From contig NZ_BAABJQ010000010.1 of assembly GCF_039543385.1 (NCBI RefSeq), positions 1-64,000 of the forward strand: 64,000 bases of DNA, written 5' to 3'. The stretch comes from Rugosimonospora acidiphila (lineage in GTDB: Bacteria > Actinomycetota > Actinomycetes > Mycobacteriales > Micromonosporaceae). This document shows, piece by piece, positions 25,258-33,582 of the stretch. The notes under the pieces were generated by a model. That model did no database searches, was not told the origin of the DNA, and saw nothing but the letters and a program-made list of their open reading frames with translations. The translations under genes were made by a program, and so were the position numbers. Each line of letters starts with the position of its first letter. Within the stretch, counting starts at the first letter, position 1.

Positions 25258-25887
25258 GTGTTTGCTGTCTATACCATCCTGCTCTTGGTCAGCGGCGTGC
25301 TCATGATTGTCATGGGCGCGGCTCTCGGTGGCCAGACCACGCGTGCGCGGGTGCTGAGCATCGTGATCGGCATCATCATGTTCGGCTACGGGTTCTACCT
25401 GGCATTCCTGTTCAACGGCACCGAATACTTCCTCTTCTACTACGTGTTCGCCGTGCCGATCCTGTTCATTATTCGGGCGGTGACCTCGCGCCGTGCCGCG
25501 AAGGCAAACGCTGCGGCGCAACGGAACCTGACCGGTTACCCGCCCTCCACCGGCTACCCCGCTCCGGGGGCCCAGCCGGGCTACCCCGTCCCAGGGGCCC
25601 AGCCCGGTTACCCGGCCCCGCAGGCTCAGCCCGGTTACCCGGCCCCGCAGGCCCAGCCGGGCTATCCCGCGCCGCAGGCTCAGGCTGGTTACCCGGCGCC
25701 GCAGGCTCAGCCGGGCTATCCCGCGCCGCAGGCTCAGCCGGGCTATCCCGCGCCGCAGGCCCAGGCTGGTTACCCGGCGCCGCAGGCTCAGCCGGGCTAT
25801 CCCGCGCCGCAGGCTCAGCCCGGTTACCCCGCGCCGCAGGCTCAGCCTGGCTACCCCGATCAGCCCGAATACCCATCGGCGGTGTGA
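25258..25887 (+). CDS. Membrane protein with proline/glutamine/tyrosine repeat tail
   Basis: 209 residues. The first about 80 residues hold three hydrophobic helices (about 4-26, 32-52 and 58-78). A basic stretch (SRRAAKANAAAQRN) follows. The rest is 11 consecutive 9-residue repeats of consensus GYPAPQAQP, plus a partial one. The GTG start has GGAG 5 nt upstream. Such low-complexity cytoplasmic tails often act as flexible or multivalent binding regions; no enzyme domain is present. Function unknown. Confidence 0.8.
   Translation: MFAVYTILLLVSGVLMIVMGAALGGQTTRARVLSIVIGIIMFGYGFYLAFLFNGTEYFLFYYVFAVPILFIIRAVTSRRAAKANAAAQRNLTGYPPSTGYPAPGAQPGYPVPGAQPGYPAPQAQPGYPAPQAQPGYPAPQAQAGYPAPQAQPGYPAPQAQPGYPAPQAQAGYPAPQAQPGYPAPQAQPGYPAPQAQPGYPDQPEYPSAV
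25552..25848. repeat. Eleven in-frame 27-nt repeats coding GYPAPQAQP
   Basis: Eleven 27-nt units in one frame. The first two vary (GYPAPGAQP, GYPVPGAQP), two end in QA instead of QP, and synonymous differences are few. This suggests recent expansion by slippage or unequal exchange. Confidence 0.92.
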
Positions 25888-25967
25888 CCGGCGGCGCCCG
25901 CCCCGTCGCGCGTGACGATGGGTCGCCTCGTCTGTCCACAACGGAGCGATGACCGAGCGGGTGCCGT

Positions 25968-27464
25968 TCACGGCTGGATGCGGGGGTATAGCGGCTCCGG
26001 TGGCGGCAGCAGCCCGTCGGCCGGGGTGCACGTGACCAGAACCCCGGCCGCCGTACCGGGCAGGAACGCGGCGAGCCGTTCGCCGAGGCACCGGCACGCC
26101 GCCAGCAGCCCGGACAGGCAGGCATCCAGCTCCTCGCCGGCCCGGGCATCACCGGCGCGTTCCGCCCGGGCCAGCTCCCAGGGGCGTACCCGCTCGATTT
26201 CGCGGTTGGCGTGCTCGACGATCGACCACACCGCCGCCGTGGCCCGGCGGAAGTCACCGTCCGAGAGGGCGGTGTCGACCAGTACGGTCGCGGTGCGGCA
26301 GGCCCCAGGAAGCTCGGCCTGGCCCGGCGTCGCGGACACTCGGCCGGCGCGGTAGCGGTGCGCCATCGTCACGACCCGGCTGACCAGGTTGCCCACCCCG
26401 CCGGCGAGGTCGTCGTTGGCCCGGGCGATCAGCCGCTCCACGGTGAAGTCGACGTCGCCGACCCTGGGTACCTCGCGCAGCAGCCACCAGCGCACCGCGT
26501 CGGTGCCGTACCGATTGGCCAGCTCGACCGGATCCACTCGGGCACCCGACGACTTACTGATCTTCTGCCCGTCCACGGTCAGGTAGTCGTGCACCAGGAT
26601 GTCGGTCGGCAGCGGCAATCCCGCCGACAGCAGCATGGCCGGCCAGTAGACGGCGTGGAAGCGCAGCACCCCCTTACCGATCAGGTGTACCCGCCGGTCG
26701 GAGCCGGCCCACCAGGTGCGGTACGCCCGCTCGTCGCCGCCGTATCCCAGGCTGGTGACGTAGTTGCCCAGCGCGTCCCACCACACGTAGACCACCTGGT
26801 CGTCGTCGCCCGGTACGGGGATTCCCCAGCCCCGGGCGCGTTGCCGGGAACGGGAGACGGAGAAGTCCCGCAGCCCGCCCTCGATGAACGACAGCACCTC
26901 GTTGCGCCGGCCCGCCGGCTCGATCCGCAGCCGGCCGCTCGCGATGGCCTCGTGGATGCGGCCGGCGTACCGGGACAGCCGGAAGAACCAATTCTGTTCG
27001 GCGAGGCGGGCCGGCGGTACCCGATGTTCGGGGCAGCACCCGGCGTCGAGTTCGTCCTCGGTCAGGTAGTGCTCGCAGCCGACGCAGTACAGGCCCTCGT
27101 ACCGGGCCCGGTACAGGTCTCCGGCCTCGGCGCACGCGTGCCACAGCCGGCGCACGCCGGCTCGGTGCCGCGGATCGCGGCTGGTGCGGATGAAGTCGTC
27201 GTAGGACAGGGCGAGCGGTTCGCGCAGCGCCGCGAACGCCTCGGCGTTGGAGTCGACGTACTGCTGCACGGGGAGCCCGGCGGCCTCGGCCGCCAGCACG
27301 TTCTTCAGGGAGTTGTCGTCGGTGCCGGTCAGCAGCCGCACCTCGTCGCCGCGCTGACGGTGGTGGCGCGTCAGCACGTCGGCCTGCACGGCCTCCAGCG
27401 CGAAGCCCAGGTGCGGTGCGGCGTTGACGTACGGGATGGTGGTGGTCAGATACACGCGGGTCAT
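25968..27464 (-). CDS. metG: Methionyl-tRNA synthetase
   Basis: 498 residues, class I synthetase that charges tRNA-Met. The HIGH-like motif is HLGF (about residues 18-21), KISKS is intact, and a four-cysteine zinc knuckle is present (YCVGCEHYLTEDELDAGCCPEH). The usual GTDEHG is GTDDNS. The anticodon-binding region has GNLVSR and RPWELAR. The ATG has a perfect AGGAGG. No C-terminal tRNA-binding extension is present. It may be a second, resistance-type or specialised copy; the rest of the genome is needed to tell. The leader may regulate it. Confidence 0.88.
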   Translation of the reverse strand: MTRVYLTTTIPYVNAAPHLGFALEAVQADVLTRHHRQRGDEVRLLTGTDDNSLKNVLAAEAAGLPVQQYVDSNAEAFAALREPLALSYDDFIRTSRDPRHRAGVRRLWHACAEAGDLYRARYEGLYCVGCEHYLTEDELDAGCCPEHRVPPARLAEQNWFFRLSRYAGRIHEAIASGRLRIEPAGRRNEVLSFIEGGLRDFSVSRSRQRARGWGIPVPGDDDQVVYVWWDALGNYVTSLGYGGDERAYRTWWAGSDRRVHLIGKGVLRFHAVYWPAMLLSAGLPLPTDILVHDYLTVDGQKISKSSGARVDPVELANRYGTDAVRWWLLREVPRVGDVDFTVERLIARANDDLAGGVGNLVSRVVTMAHRYRAGRVSATPGQAELPGACRTATVLVDTALSDGDFRRATAAVWSIVEHANREIERVRPWELARAERAGDARAGEELDACLSGLLAACRCLGERLAAFLPGTAAGVLVTCTPADGLLPPPEPLYPRIQP

Positions 27465-27621
27465 GGGCGGACCTCCTGCCGGCGGAAGGGCCCGGAGAGT
27501 CGACCCACGAACCGCGTCGGGCCCCCGAACCCGGGGGTCTCGAAACGCGTCGTCGCGCCCGTCAGCCGTCCCGGTGGCGGGGCATCATGACCGGACGCGA
27601 AAGAGTCATGACGCGACGGTA
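27465..27621 (-). promoter_or_regulatory. Possible attenuator leader of metG
   Basis: On the minus strand TACCGT (27621-27616) is 6 nt before the ATG of a 15-codon open frame with a Met-Met pair. Downstream lie a hairpin CCCCCG/CGGGGG (27522-27537) and a second potential stem in which CTCCGG (27497-27492) pairs with CCGG-CA-GGAG (27482-27473), covering the metG ribosome site. This could couple leader translation to metG expression. No T-box core sequence is seen. Confidence 0.35.
27562..27609 (-). CDS. Putative 15-residue Met-containing leader peptide
   Basis: A 15-codon frame encoding MTLSRPVMMPRHRDG, 97 nt upstream of metG. It has three Met codons including the start, two of them adjacent. 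There is no Shine-Dalgarno sequence, but its ATG sits 6 nt after a -10-like TACCGT, the same geometry as leaderless genes in this window. It could be chance. Confidence 0.35.
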   Translation of the reverse strand: MTLSRPVMMPRHRDG

Positions 27622-27682
27622 GCAACGCGGGTTGCCGTGCGTCGCGTGGATTTCGTGGCGGCAGTCGACGCGGAGGGCGGCC

Positions 27683-27764
27683 GCCCGGCGAGGGGGAGCG
27701 CCGGACGGCCGGCGTGGGCCAGCGGCCCGGCGAGGGGGAGTGTCGGGCCGCCGGCGGCTCAGCG
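27683..27764. repeat. Diverged tandem duplication across the phnV stop codon
   Basis: Two copies of a unit of about 40-42 nt starting GCCCGGCGAGGGGGAG (27683 and 27725). The second includes the stop codon of the permease (27759-27761). The copies share the first 16 nt exactly and a GC-rich inverted-repeat tail. Confidence 0.65.
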
Positions 27765-28565
27765 GTGCGCGGCGTGGCCGCGGGTCAGCCGTCCGATGAT
27801 CGTGAGCGCGACCAGTGAGGCGGCGAGCAGCAGCAGGGTGTCCGCCGCCGCGTCGAACGCGTTGCCGCGGTCGGTCAGGGTGAAGATGGTGACCGGTACG
27901 GTGCGCCAGTCCGGCGGGTACACCATGATGGTCGCGCCCACCTCGCCCATGGACAGCGCGATGGACAGGTTCGCCGCGGCGCCGATCGCCGGCAGCAGCA
28001 TCGGCAGGCGCACCCGCCACAGCACCCGCGCCGGCCGGGCGCCCAGCGACGCGGCCACCTCGGCGTAGGCGGGATCGGCGCGGGTGACCGCCGCCGACAC
28101 CGTGGAGTACGCGAACGCCACCACGAGCACGGCGTGGGCGATGAGCACTATCCACCGGGTTCCGTTGAGCAGCAACGGCCGTTGGCTGAACGCGACGAGC
28201 AGTCCCAGCCCGACCACCACCGAGGGCACCGCGACCGGCAGGTGCAGTAGGGAATCCACCACCCGGCGCAGCCATCGCGGCGCGGCCGGCACCGCCAGCG
28301 CCGCCCAACTGCCGGCGACGACCGCCAGCAGGCCCGCGATGGCGGCCGTCTGGAGGCTGACGATCAGGCTGGCCAGCTGGTCGCCGGCCACCGCGTCGCG
28401 TAGATGGCCGGTGGTGAACTGGGTGGGCAGCACGCCGTTCCACGAGCGGGCGAACCCGGCGAGCACGAGGATGGCCAGCGGGGCCAGCACGATCGCCCCG
28501 AACACAATGGCGAAGGCCAGCCACACCCACCGGCGGGCGCTACGCGACCAGAGCAGCACGGTCAC
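27759..28565 (-). CDS. phnV: 2-aminoethylphosphonate-type ABC transporter permease (PhnV-like)
   Basis: A 268-residue permease with about six helices. The EAA-type loop reads EVAASLGARPARVLWRVRLPMLLPAI. It is the last of four transporter genes in order SBP, ATPase, permease, permease, which is the PhnSTUV order. Its GTG start lies 26 nt inside the end of the preceding permease gene; GTG 28559 is an alternative. It completes the inner-membrane channel with PhnU. Confidence 0.85.
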   Translation of the reverse strand: MTVLLWSRSARRWVWLAFAIVFGAIVLAPLAILVLAGFARSWNGVLPTQFTTGHLRDAVAGDQLASLIVSLQTAAIAGLLAVVAGSWAALAVPAAPRWLRRVVDSLLHLPVAVPSVVVGLGLLVAFSQRPLLLNGTRWIVLIAHAVLVVAFAYSTVSAAVTRADPAYAEVAASLGARPARVLWRVRLPMLLPAIGAAANLSIALSMGEVGATIMVYPPDWRTVPVTIFTLTDRGNAFDAAADTLLLLAASLVALTIIGRLTRGHAAHR

Positions 28566-29415
28566 CCCCGGGCGACTGGTCTGGCTCGTGACGCGGCGCC
28601 GGACGTGCCGAGCCGGACCGCTCGTAACGGCGGAAGACCCAGCGGTACAGGGAGTACAGCGCGAGCGACAACGCCACCTCGACCACCGCGACGACGCACG
28701 CGCCCGGGTAGTCGAAGGTGACCACGCCCTTGGTCTCCACGAGCATGGGCAGGGTGGTGACGTCCTTCGCGCCGATGAACAGCACTATGCCGAACTCGTT
28801 GAGGGTCAGCAGCAGGGTGAGGCTGCCACTGGCGGCCAGCGCCGGCAGCGCCTCGGGCAGGATGACCTGGCGGACCACCCGCCACGGGCGGGCGCCCAGC
28901 GACGCCGCGACGTTCAGCCGGTCGGCGGGCACCTGGGTGAACGCGGCGAGCACCGGCCGCATGACGAACGGCGTGTAGAAGGTGATCTCGGCCAGGATCA
29001 CGCACCACCGCGTGTAGAGAAAGCCGGATATCGGTACGCCGGCGGCGTGCAGCACGCCGGCGGCGCCGTACAGGAAGGTGAAGGACAGCGCGATCAGGAA
29101 GCTGGGAAAGGCGAGCATGGTGTCGACCAGCCGGGAGACCAGCCGGGCACCGGGAAACGGCACGAACGCGATGACCAGCGCGAAGAACGTGCCCAGCAGC
29201 AGGCATCCGGCGGTGGCCGCGACGGCAATGAGCACGGTGGCGCCGATCGCCGCCTGGAACTCGTGCGATCCGGTCACCAGCCGCCAGGACAGCGCGGTCC
29301 AGGCGCCGCCGTCGGTACGGGCGGACTGCAGGGCCACGAGCACCAGCGGGTACCCGAACACCCCGGCGACCAGCAGCGCCGGCGGCAGTACCCACAGCCC
29401 GTGCGCCCGCCTCAC
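28540..29415 (-). CDS. phnU: 2-aminoethylphosphonate-type ABC transporter permease (PhnU-like)
   Basis: A 291-residue permease with about six helices. The EAA-type loop reads VAASLGARPWRVVRQVILPEALPAL. It starts with a GTG that overlaps the ATPase stop (GTGA at 29412-29415), indicating coupled translation. Paired with the PhnV-like protein. Confidence 0.86.
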   Translation of the reverse strand: MRRAHGLWVLPPALLVAGVFGYPLVLVALQSARTDGGAWTALSWRLVTGSHEFQAAIGATVLIAVAATAGCLLLGTFFALVIAFVPFPGARLVSRLVDTMLAFPSFLIALSFTFLYGAAGVLHAAGVPISGFLYTRWCVILAEITFYTPFVMRPVLAAFTQVPADRLNVAASLGARPWRVVRQVILPEALPALAASGSLTLLLTLNEFGIVLFIGAKDVTTLPMLVETKGVVTFDYPGACVVAVVEVALSLALYSLYRWVFRRYERSGSARPAPRHEPDQSPGGDRAALVA

Positions 29416-30533
29416 GGCTCGTCCCGGTCAGGTACGACGCTGGCACCCACCTCGGGTACGGCGATCACCACCCGCTGCCCGGGTGCGGGCAGGCCGTCCA
29501 CGTTCGGCACGTCGACGTGTACGTCCATCGCCGGCTCGTCGACCAGGCAGGTGAGCCGGTACGACGAACCGCGCCACTGCACCCCGGTGAGGGTCGCCGG
29601 CAGGCCGGCGGCGGTGGGTTCGCGCACCGACAGGGTGTGCGGGCGCAGGCAGACCAGTACCCGCTGGCCCGCCGAGAACCGGGCGGTCGCCTCGGCGCGC
29701 AGCGTCGAGGTTCCAATCCGGACGCCGATCAGCGCATCGCCGTCCGAGCCGTCGAGCACGGTCGCCGGCAACAGGTTCGCCCCGCCGAGGAACGAGGCGG
29801 TGAACCGGCTCGGCGGGAGGCGATAGAGCCGCTGCGCGTCGTCCACGTCCACCAGCCGGGCGTCCCGCATCACCGCGATGCGCCCAGCCAGGGCCAGCGC
29901 CTCGCCCTGGTCGTGCGTGACGTAGAGGATCGCGACGTCGGGCAGTTCGTCGCGCAGTCGTTGCAACTCCGCGAGCATGTCCGCGCGCAGCGCGGCGTCC
30001 AGCGCGGACAGCGGCTCGTCGAGCAGCAGGACGTTGGGCCGGATGGCCAGCGCGCGGGCGATGGCCACCCGCTGCTGCTGGCCGCCGGACAGCTCACGGG
30101 GGCGGCGGCCGGCGAAGCCCGCCATACCGACCATGTCGAGAAGCTCGCGGACCCGCACCGAGACCTCGGCGCGCGGGCGGCGCCGGGCGCGCAGCCCGAA
30201 GGCGACGTTCTCGGCGACCGTGAGGTGGGGGAACAGCGCGTACTGCTGCACCACCACGCCCACCCCGCGGCCGTGCGGTGGTTCGTGGGTGACGTCCCGC
30301 CCGCCGAGCAGGATGCGCCCGGACGACGGCTGGACGAACCCGGCGACCGCCTTGAGCGCGGTCGACTTCCCGGAGCCGGACGGCCCGAGCAGCGCCACCG
30401 TCTCGCCGGCCGCCACGTCCAGGCTGAAGTCGACCAGGGCCGGAGTGCGCCCATAGTGGACTGTCACCCCGGCGATCTGGATCGCCGGGGGCGCGGCGAG
30501 CCTCGTCGCGCCCCCGAGTTCCGCTTGCGTCAC
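29412..30533 (-). CDS. phnT: 2-aminoethylphosphonate-type ABC transporter ATPase (PhnT-like)
   Basis: A 373-residue ATPase with a C-terminal TOBE-type domain (about 265-365). Walker A is GPSGSGKST (about 51-59), the signature LSGGQQQR, Walker B VLLLDEPLSALD, and the H-loop lies in VTHDQGEAL. The GTG start overlaps the stop of the binding-protein gene by 4 nt. Family assignment to phosphonate rather than iron or polyamine uptake rests on the neighbouring degradation genes. Confidence 0.86.
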   Translation of the reverse strand: MTQAELGGATRLAAPPAIQIAGVTVHYGRTPALVDFSLDVAAGETVALLGPSGSGKSTALKAVAGFVQPSSGRILLGGRDVTHEPPHGRGVGVVVQQYALFPHLTVAENVAFGLRARRRPRAEVSVRVRELLDMVGMAGFAGRRPRELSGGQQQRVAIARALAIRPNVLLLDEPLSALDAALRADMLAELQRLRDELPDVAILYVTHDQGEALALAGRIAVMRDARLVDVDDAQRLYRLPPSRFTASFLGGANLLPATVLDGSDGDALIGVRIGTSTLRAEATARFSAGQRVLVCLRPHTLSVREPTAAGLPATLTGVQWRGSSYRLTCLVDEPAMDVHVDVPNVDGLPAPGQRVVIAVPEVGASVVPDRDEP

Positions 30534-31576
30534 GACAAGCCCAGCGCCTGCTTGTAGGCGGCCAGATCGGAGTCCTGGTCGGCGAGGATCTGGTTCCAGT
30601 CGGGCGACCAGACGGTCACACCCTTCAGGGTCTGCTCGACCACCTGGGCGTTGGCGTCGGTCGGCGTCACGTCGCTGCGCACGGGGATGCCGTACGCCTG
30701 CGAGCTGACATCGGTCTGCGCCTGGGTGGAAAGCAGGAACTCCTCCAGCTTCTTGCCCGCGTCCGCGTGCGGCGCACCGGCCGCGAGACCCATCACGTAC
30801 GGCAGGGCGAACGTGGAGGGTGTGCCGCCGGGCTTGGCCGGGAAGAACAGCTTGAAGTTCGACTTGTCGGTGTTGATGGAGGACAGGTTCATCTGCACGT
30901 CGCCGTTGGCCACCGCGAGCTGGCCGTTGCTCACCTCGGGCTCCAGCTTGCCGGTCGAGGCGGACTGGCCGACGTTGTTGGTCTCCAGCTTCTTCAGGTA
31001 GTCCAGCGCACCCTGCTTGCCGTAGTCGTGCTGCAGTTGCAGGAGCACGGCGGTGCCGTCACCCGCCTCACCCGGCGTCGAGTATTCGAGCTTCTTGGCG
31101 AACCGGGGGTTGAGCAGGTCGTCCCAGGTGGTCGGCGCGGGCTTGGCGACATCCGGGTTGTAGATGAAGCACAGGTAGTTGTTGACCAGCGGCACGTAGT
31201 CGGTCGAGGCGCCGGTCACCTTGTCCTGCCCCGGCACCGTGTTGGCGGCGAGCAACTTGTTCTTGTCCGCGTCCTGGATGTACGGCGGCAAAGTCACCAG
31301 CACGTCCGCCTGCGGGTTGGCCTTCTCCTTTTCCATCCGGGAGACCACCTCGCCGGAGCCGGCCTCGACGTACTGCACCTTGATGCCGGTCTGAGCGGTG
31401 AACGCGGCGAACTGCTTCTGGTACCAGTCCGCCAGCCCGTCCGCGCTGTAGATGGTCACGGTCTTGTCGTCGCCGCCGCTCTTGGTCGACGCCGAGGCAC
31501 CGGTGCCGCTGCCGCACGCCGACGCCACCAGCGCCGCCGCGGCCAGCACCGCTGCCGAGGTAAGGACGCGCCTCAT
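30530..31576 (-). CDS. phnS: Phosphonate-binding lipoprotein (PhnS-like)
   Basis: 348 residues, family 1/Fbp-like binding protein with a lipoprotein signal (LVASACGSG). The core contains KTVTIYSADGLADWYQKQF, YVEAGSGEVVSRMEKEK, QADVLVTLPPYIQ and DYVPLVNNYLCFIYNP, typical of 2-aminoethylphosphonate-binding PhnS proteins. It lies 27 nt after the phosphonatase-like gene and precedes the ATPase, so hydrolase, oxidase and transporter form one operon. Confidence 0.86.
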   Translation of the reverse strand: MRRVLTSAAVLAAAALVASACGSGTGASASTKSGGDDKTVTIYSADGLADWYQKQFAAFTAQTGIKVQYVEAGSGEVVSRMEKEKANPQADVLVTLPPYIQDADKNKLLAANTVPGQDKVTGASTDYVPLVNNYLCFIYNPDVAKPAPTTWDDLLNPRFAKKLEYSTPGEAGDGTAVLLQLQHDYGKQGALDYLKKLETNNVGQSASTGKLEPEVSNGQLAVANGDVQMNLSSINTDKSNFKLFFPAKPGGTPSTFALPYVMGLAAGAPHADAGKKLEEFLLSTQAQTDVSSQAYGIPVRSDVTPTDANAQVVEQTLKGVTVWSPDWNQILADQDSDLAAYKQALGLS

Positions 31577-31603
31577 GTCTTCGCTCTCCTTGATTCGCGA
31601 TAG

Positions 31604-32275
31604 TCAGATCAGGTCGGGAAGGTCTCGCACCGTGTCGAGCAGGTGGGTCGCGCCCGCGTCGGCGAGGGTCTGCCGGTCGTGGGCGCCGGTGAGCACCCCG
31701 GCCACCAGGCTCGCGCCCGCTCGCAGGCCGCTGTGCACGTCGTAGGTGGTGTCGCCGGCGGTGGCCACCGTCCGGACGTCGTCGATGCCCAGGCGCAGCA
31801 CCGCGGTCAGCACCAGGTCGGGGTACGGCCGGCCGCGCCCCGCCTCGGCCGGGCACAGCGTGAGGTCGGCGATGTCCCGCCAGCCGAGCGCGGTGAGGAT
31901 GCGGTCCTGCGTGGTTCGCGAGAAGCCGGTGGTCAGCGCGACCTTCACACCGCGGGTACGCAGCGCGTCGATGGTCGCCGCCGCGCCGTCGATCGGCGCG
32001 CACCGCCCATCATCGACCAGTTCGCCGTAGGCGACCTCGAAGTCGGCGTTGGCCCGCTGCGCCCGCGCCTCGTCCCCGCCGGTCAGGTGCCGGAACACGG
32101 CGATTTTCGACTCGCCCATGGTGCGCTGGACGTGCGCCATCATGTCGCGGTATTCGGGGCTCCCCGGCTCGACGCCCTGCCGCGCCATGGCCCGGGTGAA
32201 GGCCTCGACCACCAGCCCGTCGTCGGCCACCGTGGTGCCGGCCAGGTCCAGTACCGCCAGCGTTATCGTGCTCAC
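31604..32275 (-). CDS. Phosphonatase-like HAD hydrolase
   Basis: 223 residues, HAD superfamily, related to phosphonoacetaldehyde hydrolase (PhnX). The nucleophile Asp10 is in VLDLAGTTV, where PhnX has DWAGT. Lys57 in MGESKIAVF aligns with the Schiff-base lysine of PhnX. GDTTYDVHSGLRAGAS near the end holds the Mg-binding aspartates. The expected reaction is C-P bond cleavage of an aldehyde phosphonate formed by the adjacent oxidase. The GTG at 32275 overlaps the oxidase stop (GTGA). It matches the phosphonatase-like family that is known to travel with this FAD oxidase. Confidence 0.85.
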   Translation of the reverse strand: MSTITLAVLDLAGTTVADDGLVVEAFTRAMARQGVEPGSPEYRDMMAHVQRTMGESKIAVFRHLTGGDEARAQRANADFEVAYGELVDDGRCAPIDGAAATIDALRTRGVKVALTTGFSRTTQDRILTALGWRDIADLTLCPAEAGRGRPYPDLVLTAVLRLGIDDVRTVATAGDTTYDVHSGLRAGASLVAGVLTGAHDRQTLADAGATHLLDTVRDLPDLI

Positions 32276-33381
32276 CAGTTCAACTCCTTCGCGCTGTCCT
32301 CGGCGATCGCCGGAGAACATGTCATTCCGCGGCCGCCCGGCCCGGTCACCAGCCAGGCGCCGGCGCCGACCTGCCGCCGGTACAGCACGGCGGTGGGATC
32401 GAGGCACTGCGCGTAGACGCCGGCCCAGCGGCGCACGATCCGTGGCAGCGGCCGGCCCAGCAGCGCGCCGGCCACCTCGGTCAAATGGTCATACGGTGAT
32501 TCCACGACGTCGAAGTCGAACGGCTCGTCGTAGGCGTGGGTGTCGCCGATGGTGAGCCCGCCGTCGAGTCGCTGCACCATCAGCAGTTGCATGGCGCGGT
32601 CGGCCGCGATCGGCGGTTGGGGCTGGACGCGGGCGAGCTGGGTCGTGTCGAACGCGGGGTAGTAGCGGAAGCTGTCCGCGTCCGCGACCGAGGTGGTCAA
32701 CTCCTCGCCGAGCGGCTCGGTCTGCGCCATCTGCAGCCGCACCCTGCGCACCGGCAGGTCCGGGGCCAGCTCGGCGACCAGGCCGCCGAACCAGGCGCCG
32801 GTGGCCAGAACCACCTGGTCGCCGGCGTGGGTCTGCCCGTGGTCGTCGCGCACCGCCCGGTCGTCCAACGCCCGCACCTCGCGCCCGGGGAACCAGGAGT
32901 ACCGGCCGGACGCGGCGAGCGTGGCACGCAGCTCGGGCAGCGCGACCCTCGGCTCGACCACGCCGTCCCGGCCACACCACAGGGCGGCCAGGAAGTCGCC
33001 CCGCAGCGCCGGATTGAGCTTGCGCGCTTCGTCGGGTTGCAGCACAGCGAAGTCGCGAGTGGTGGCGTCCGCGGCGCGGATGGCGGCCTCCGCGACCGCC
33101 ACCTCGGCCGGGGTGCGGCACAGGGTCAGCGAACCGTTGCCGCGAAAGCCGATCCCGGGCACCCGGTCGCCGAGCTGTTCCCACAGCTGTCGGGAGCGCA
33201 GCGCCACGTCGAGTTCGGCACCGGCGGCCCGACCGGAGACCCAGACCAGCCCGAAGTTGCGCACCGAGGCGCCCCGCGACTCCCGCTCCCGCTCCAGGTG
33301 CACCACCTCGTGGCCGCGTTCGATGGCCTGCCAGGCGTGCATGGTGCCGAGCACCCCGCCGCCGACGATGACGATCCGCAC
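32272..33381 (-). CDS. FAD-dependent aminophosphonate oxidase-like protein
   Basis: 369 residues, DAO-type flavoprotein. The FAD motif VGGGVLGTMHAWQAIERGHEVVHLER lies at 6-31, and GGRGMTCSPAIAEDSA near the C-terminus. It belongs with the TIGR03364-type FAD oxidases that accompany phosphonatase-like hydrolases and are thought to deaminate aminophosphonates to the aldehyde. First gene of the phn operon; the GTG start has GGGAG about 7 nt upstream. Released ammonia and, after the hydrolase, phosphate would be the nutritional gain. Confidence 0.83.
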   Translation of the reverse strand: MRIVIVGGGVLGTMHAWQAIERGHEVVHLERERESRGASVRNFGLVWVSGRAAGAELDVALRSRQLWEQLGDRVPGIGFRGNGSLTLCRTPAEVAVAEAAIRAADATTRDFAVLQPDEARKLNPALRGDFLAALWCGRDGVVEPRVALPELRATLAASGRYSWFPGREVRALDDRAVRDDHGQTHAGDQVVLATGAWFGGLVAELAPDLPVRRVRLQMAQTEPLGEELTTSVADADSFRYYPAFDTTQLARVQPQPPIAADRAMQLLMVQRLDGGLTIGDTHAYDEPFDFDVVESPYDHLTEVAGALLGRPLPRIVRRWAGVYAQCLDPTAVLYRRQVGAGAWLVTGPGGRGMTCSPAIAEDSAKELNW

Positions 33382-33582
33382 GTACGCTCCCTGCCGCTCT
33401 CGTCGAGCCGTTGTCGTTGAGCCGTTTCCGCAGTGGCGTGCCGTGGTGGCTCGCCGCGGACGAGAGTGCGCGGCGGCGCTGGCGTGCCGGTACCGGCGAA
33501 GCGACGCGAACGTGAACGAGACCGAAAGGTTCGTACCTGTTACGTTTCCGTTATCTAAGGGCTCCGGGCGGGGTGGTGGGTC
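33382..33582. other. 201-nt upstream region of the phosphonate operon
   Basis: No gene is visible. It lies between the GntR-type regulator and the phn operon, both on the minus strand, and must hold the operon promoter. A small inverted repeat CGTA-N5-TACG (33532-33544) lies in a relatively A/T-rich stretch (33515-33560) and is a candidate operator, but the arms are only 4 nt. Confidence 0.35.

Noticed and set aside
27465..27609. T-box riboswitch upstream of metG
   Set aside because: No T-box core sequence or specifier loop is visible; the leader is short and very GC-rich.
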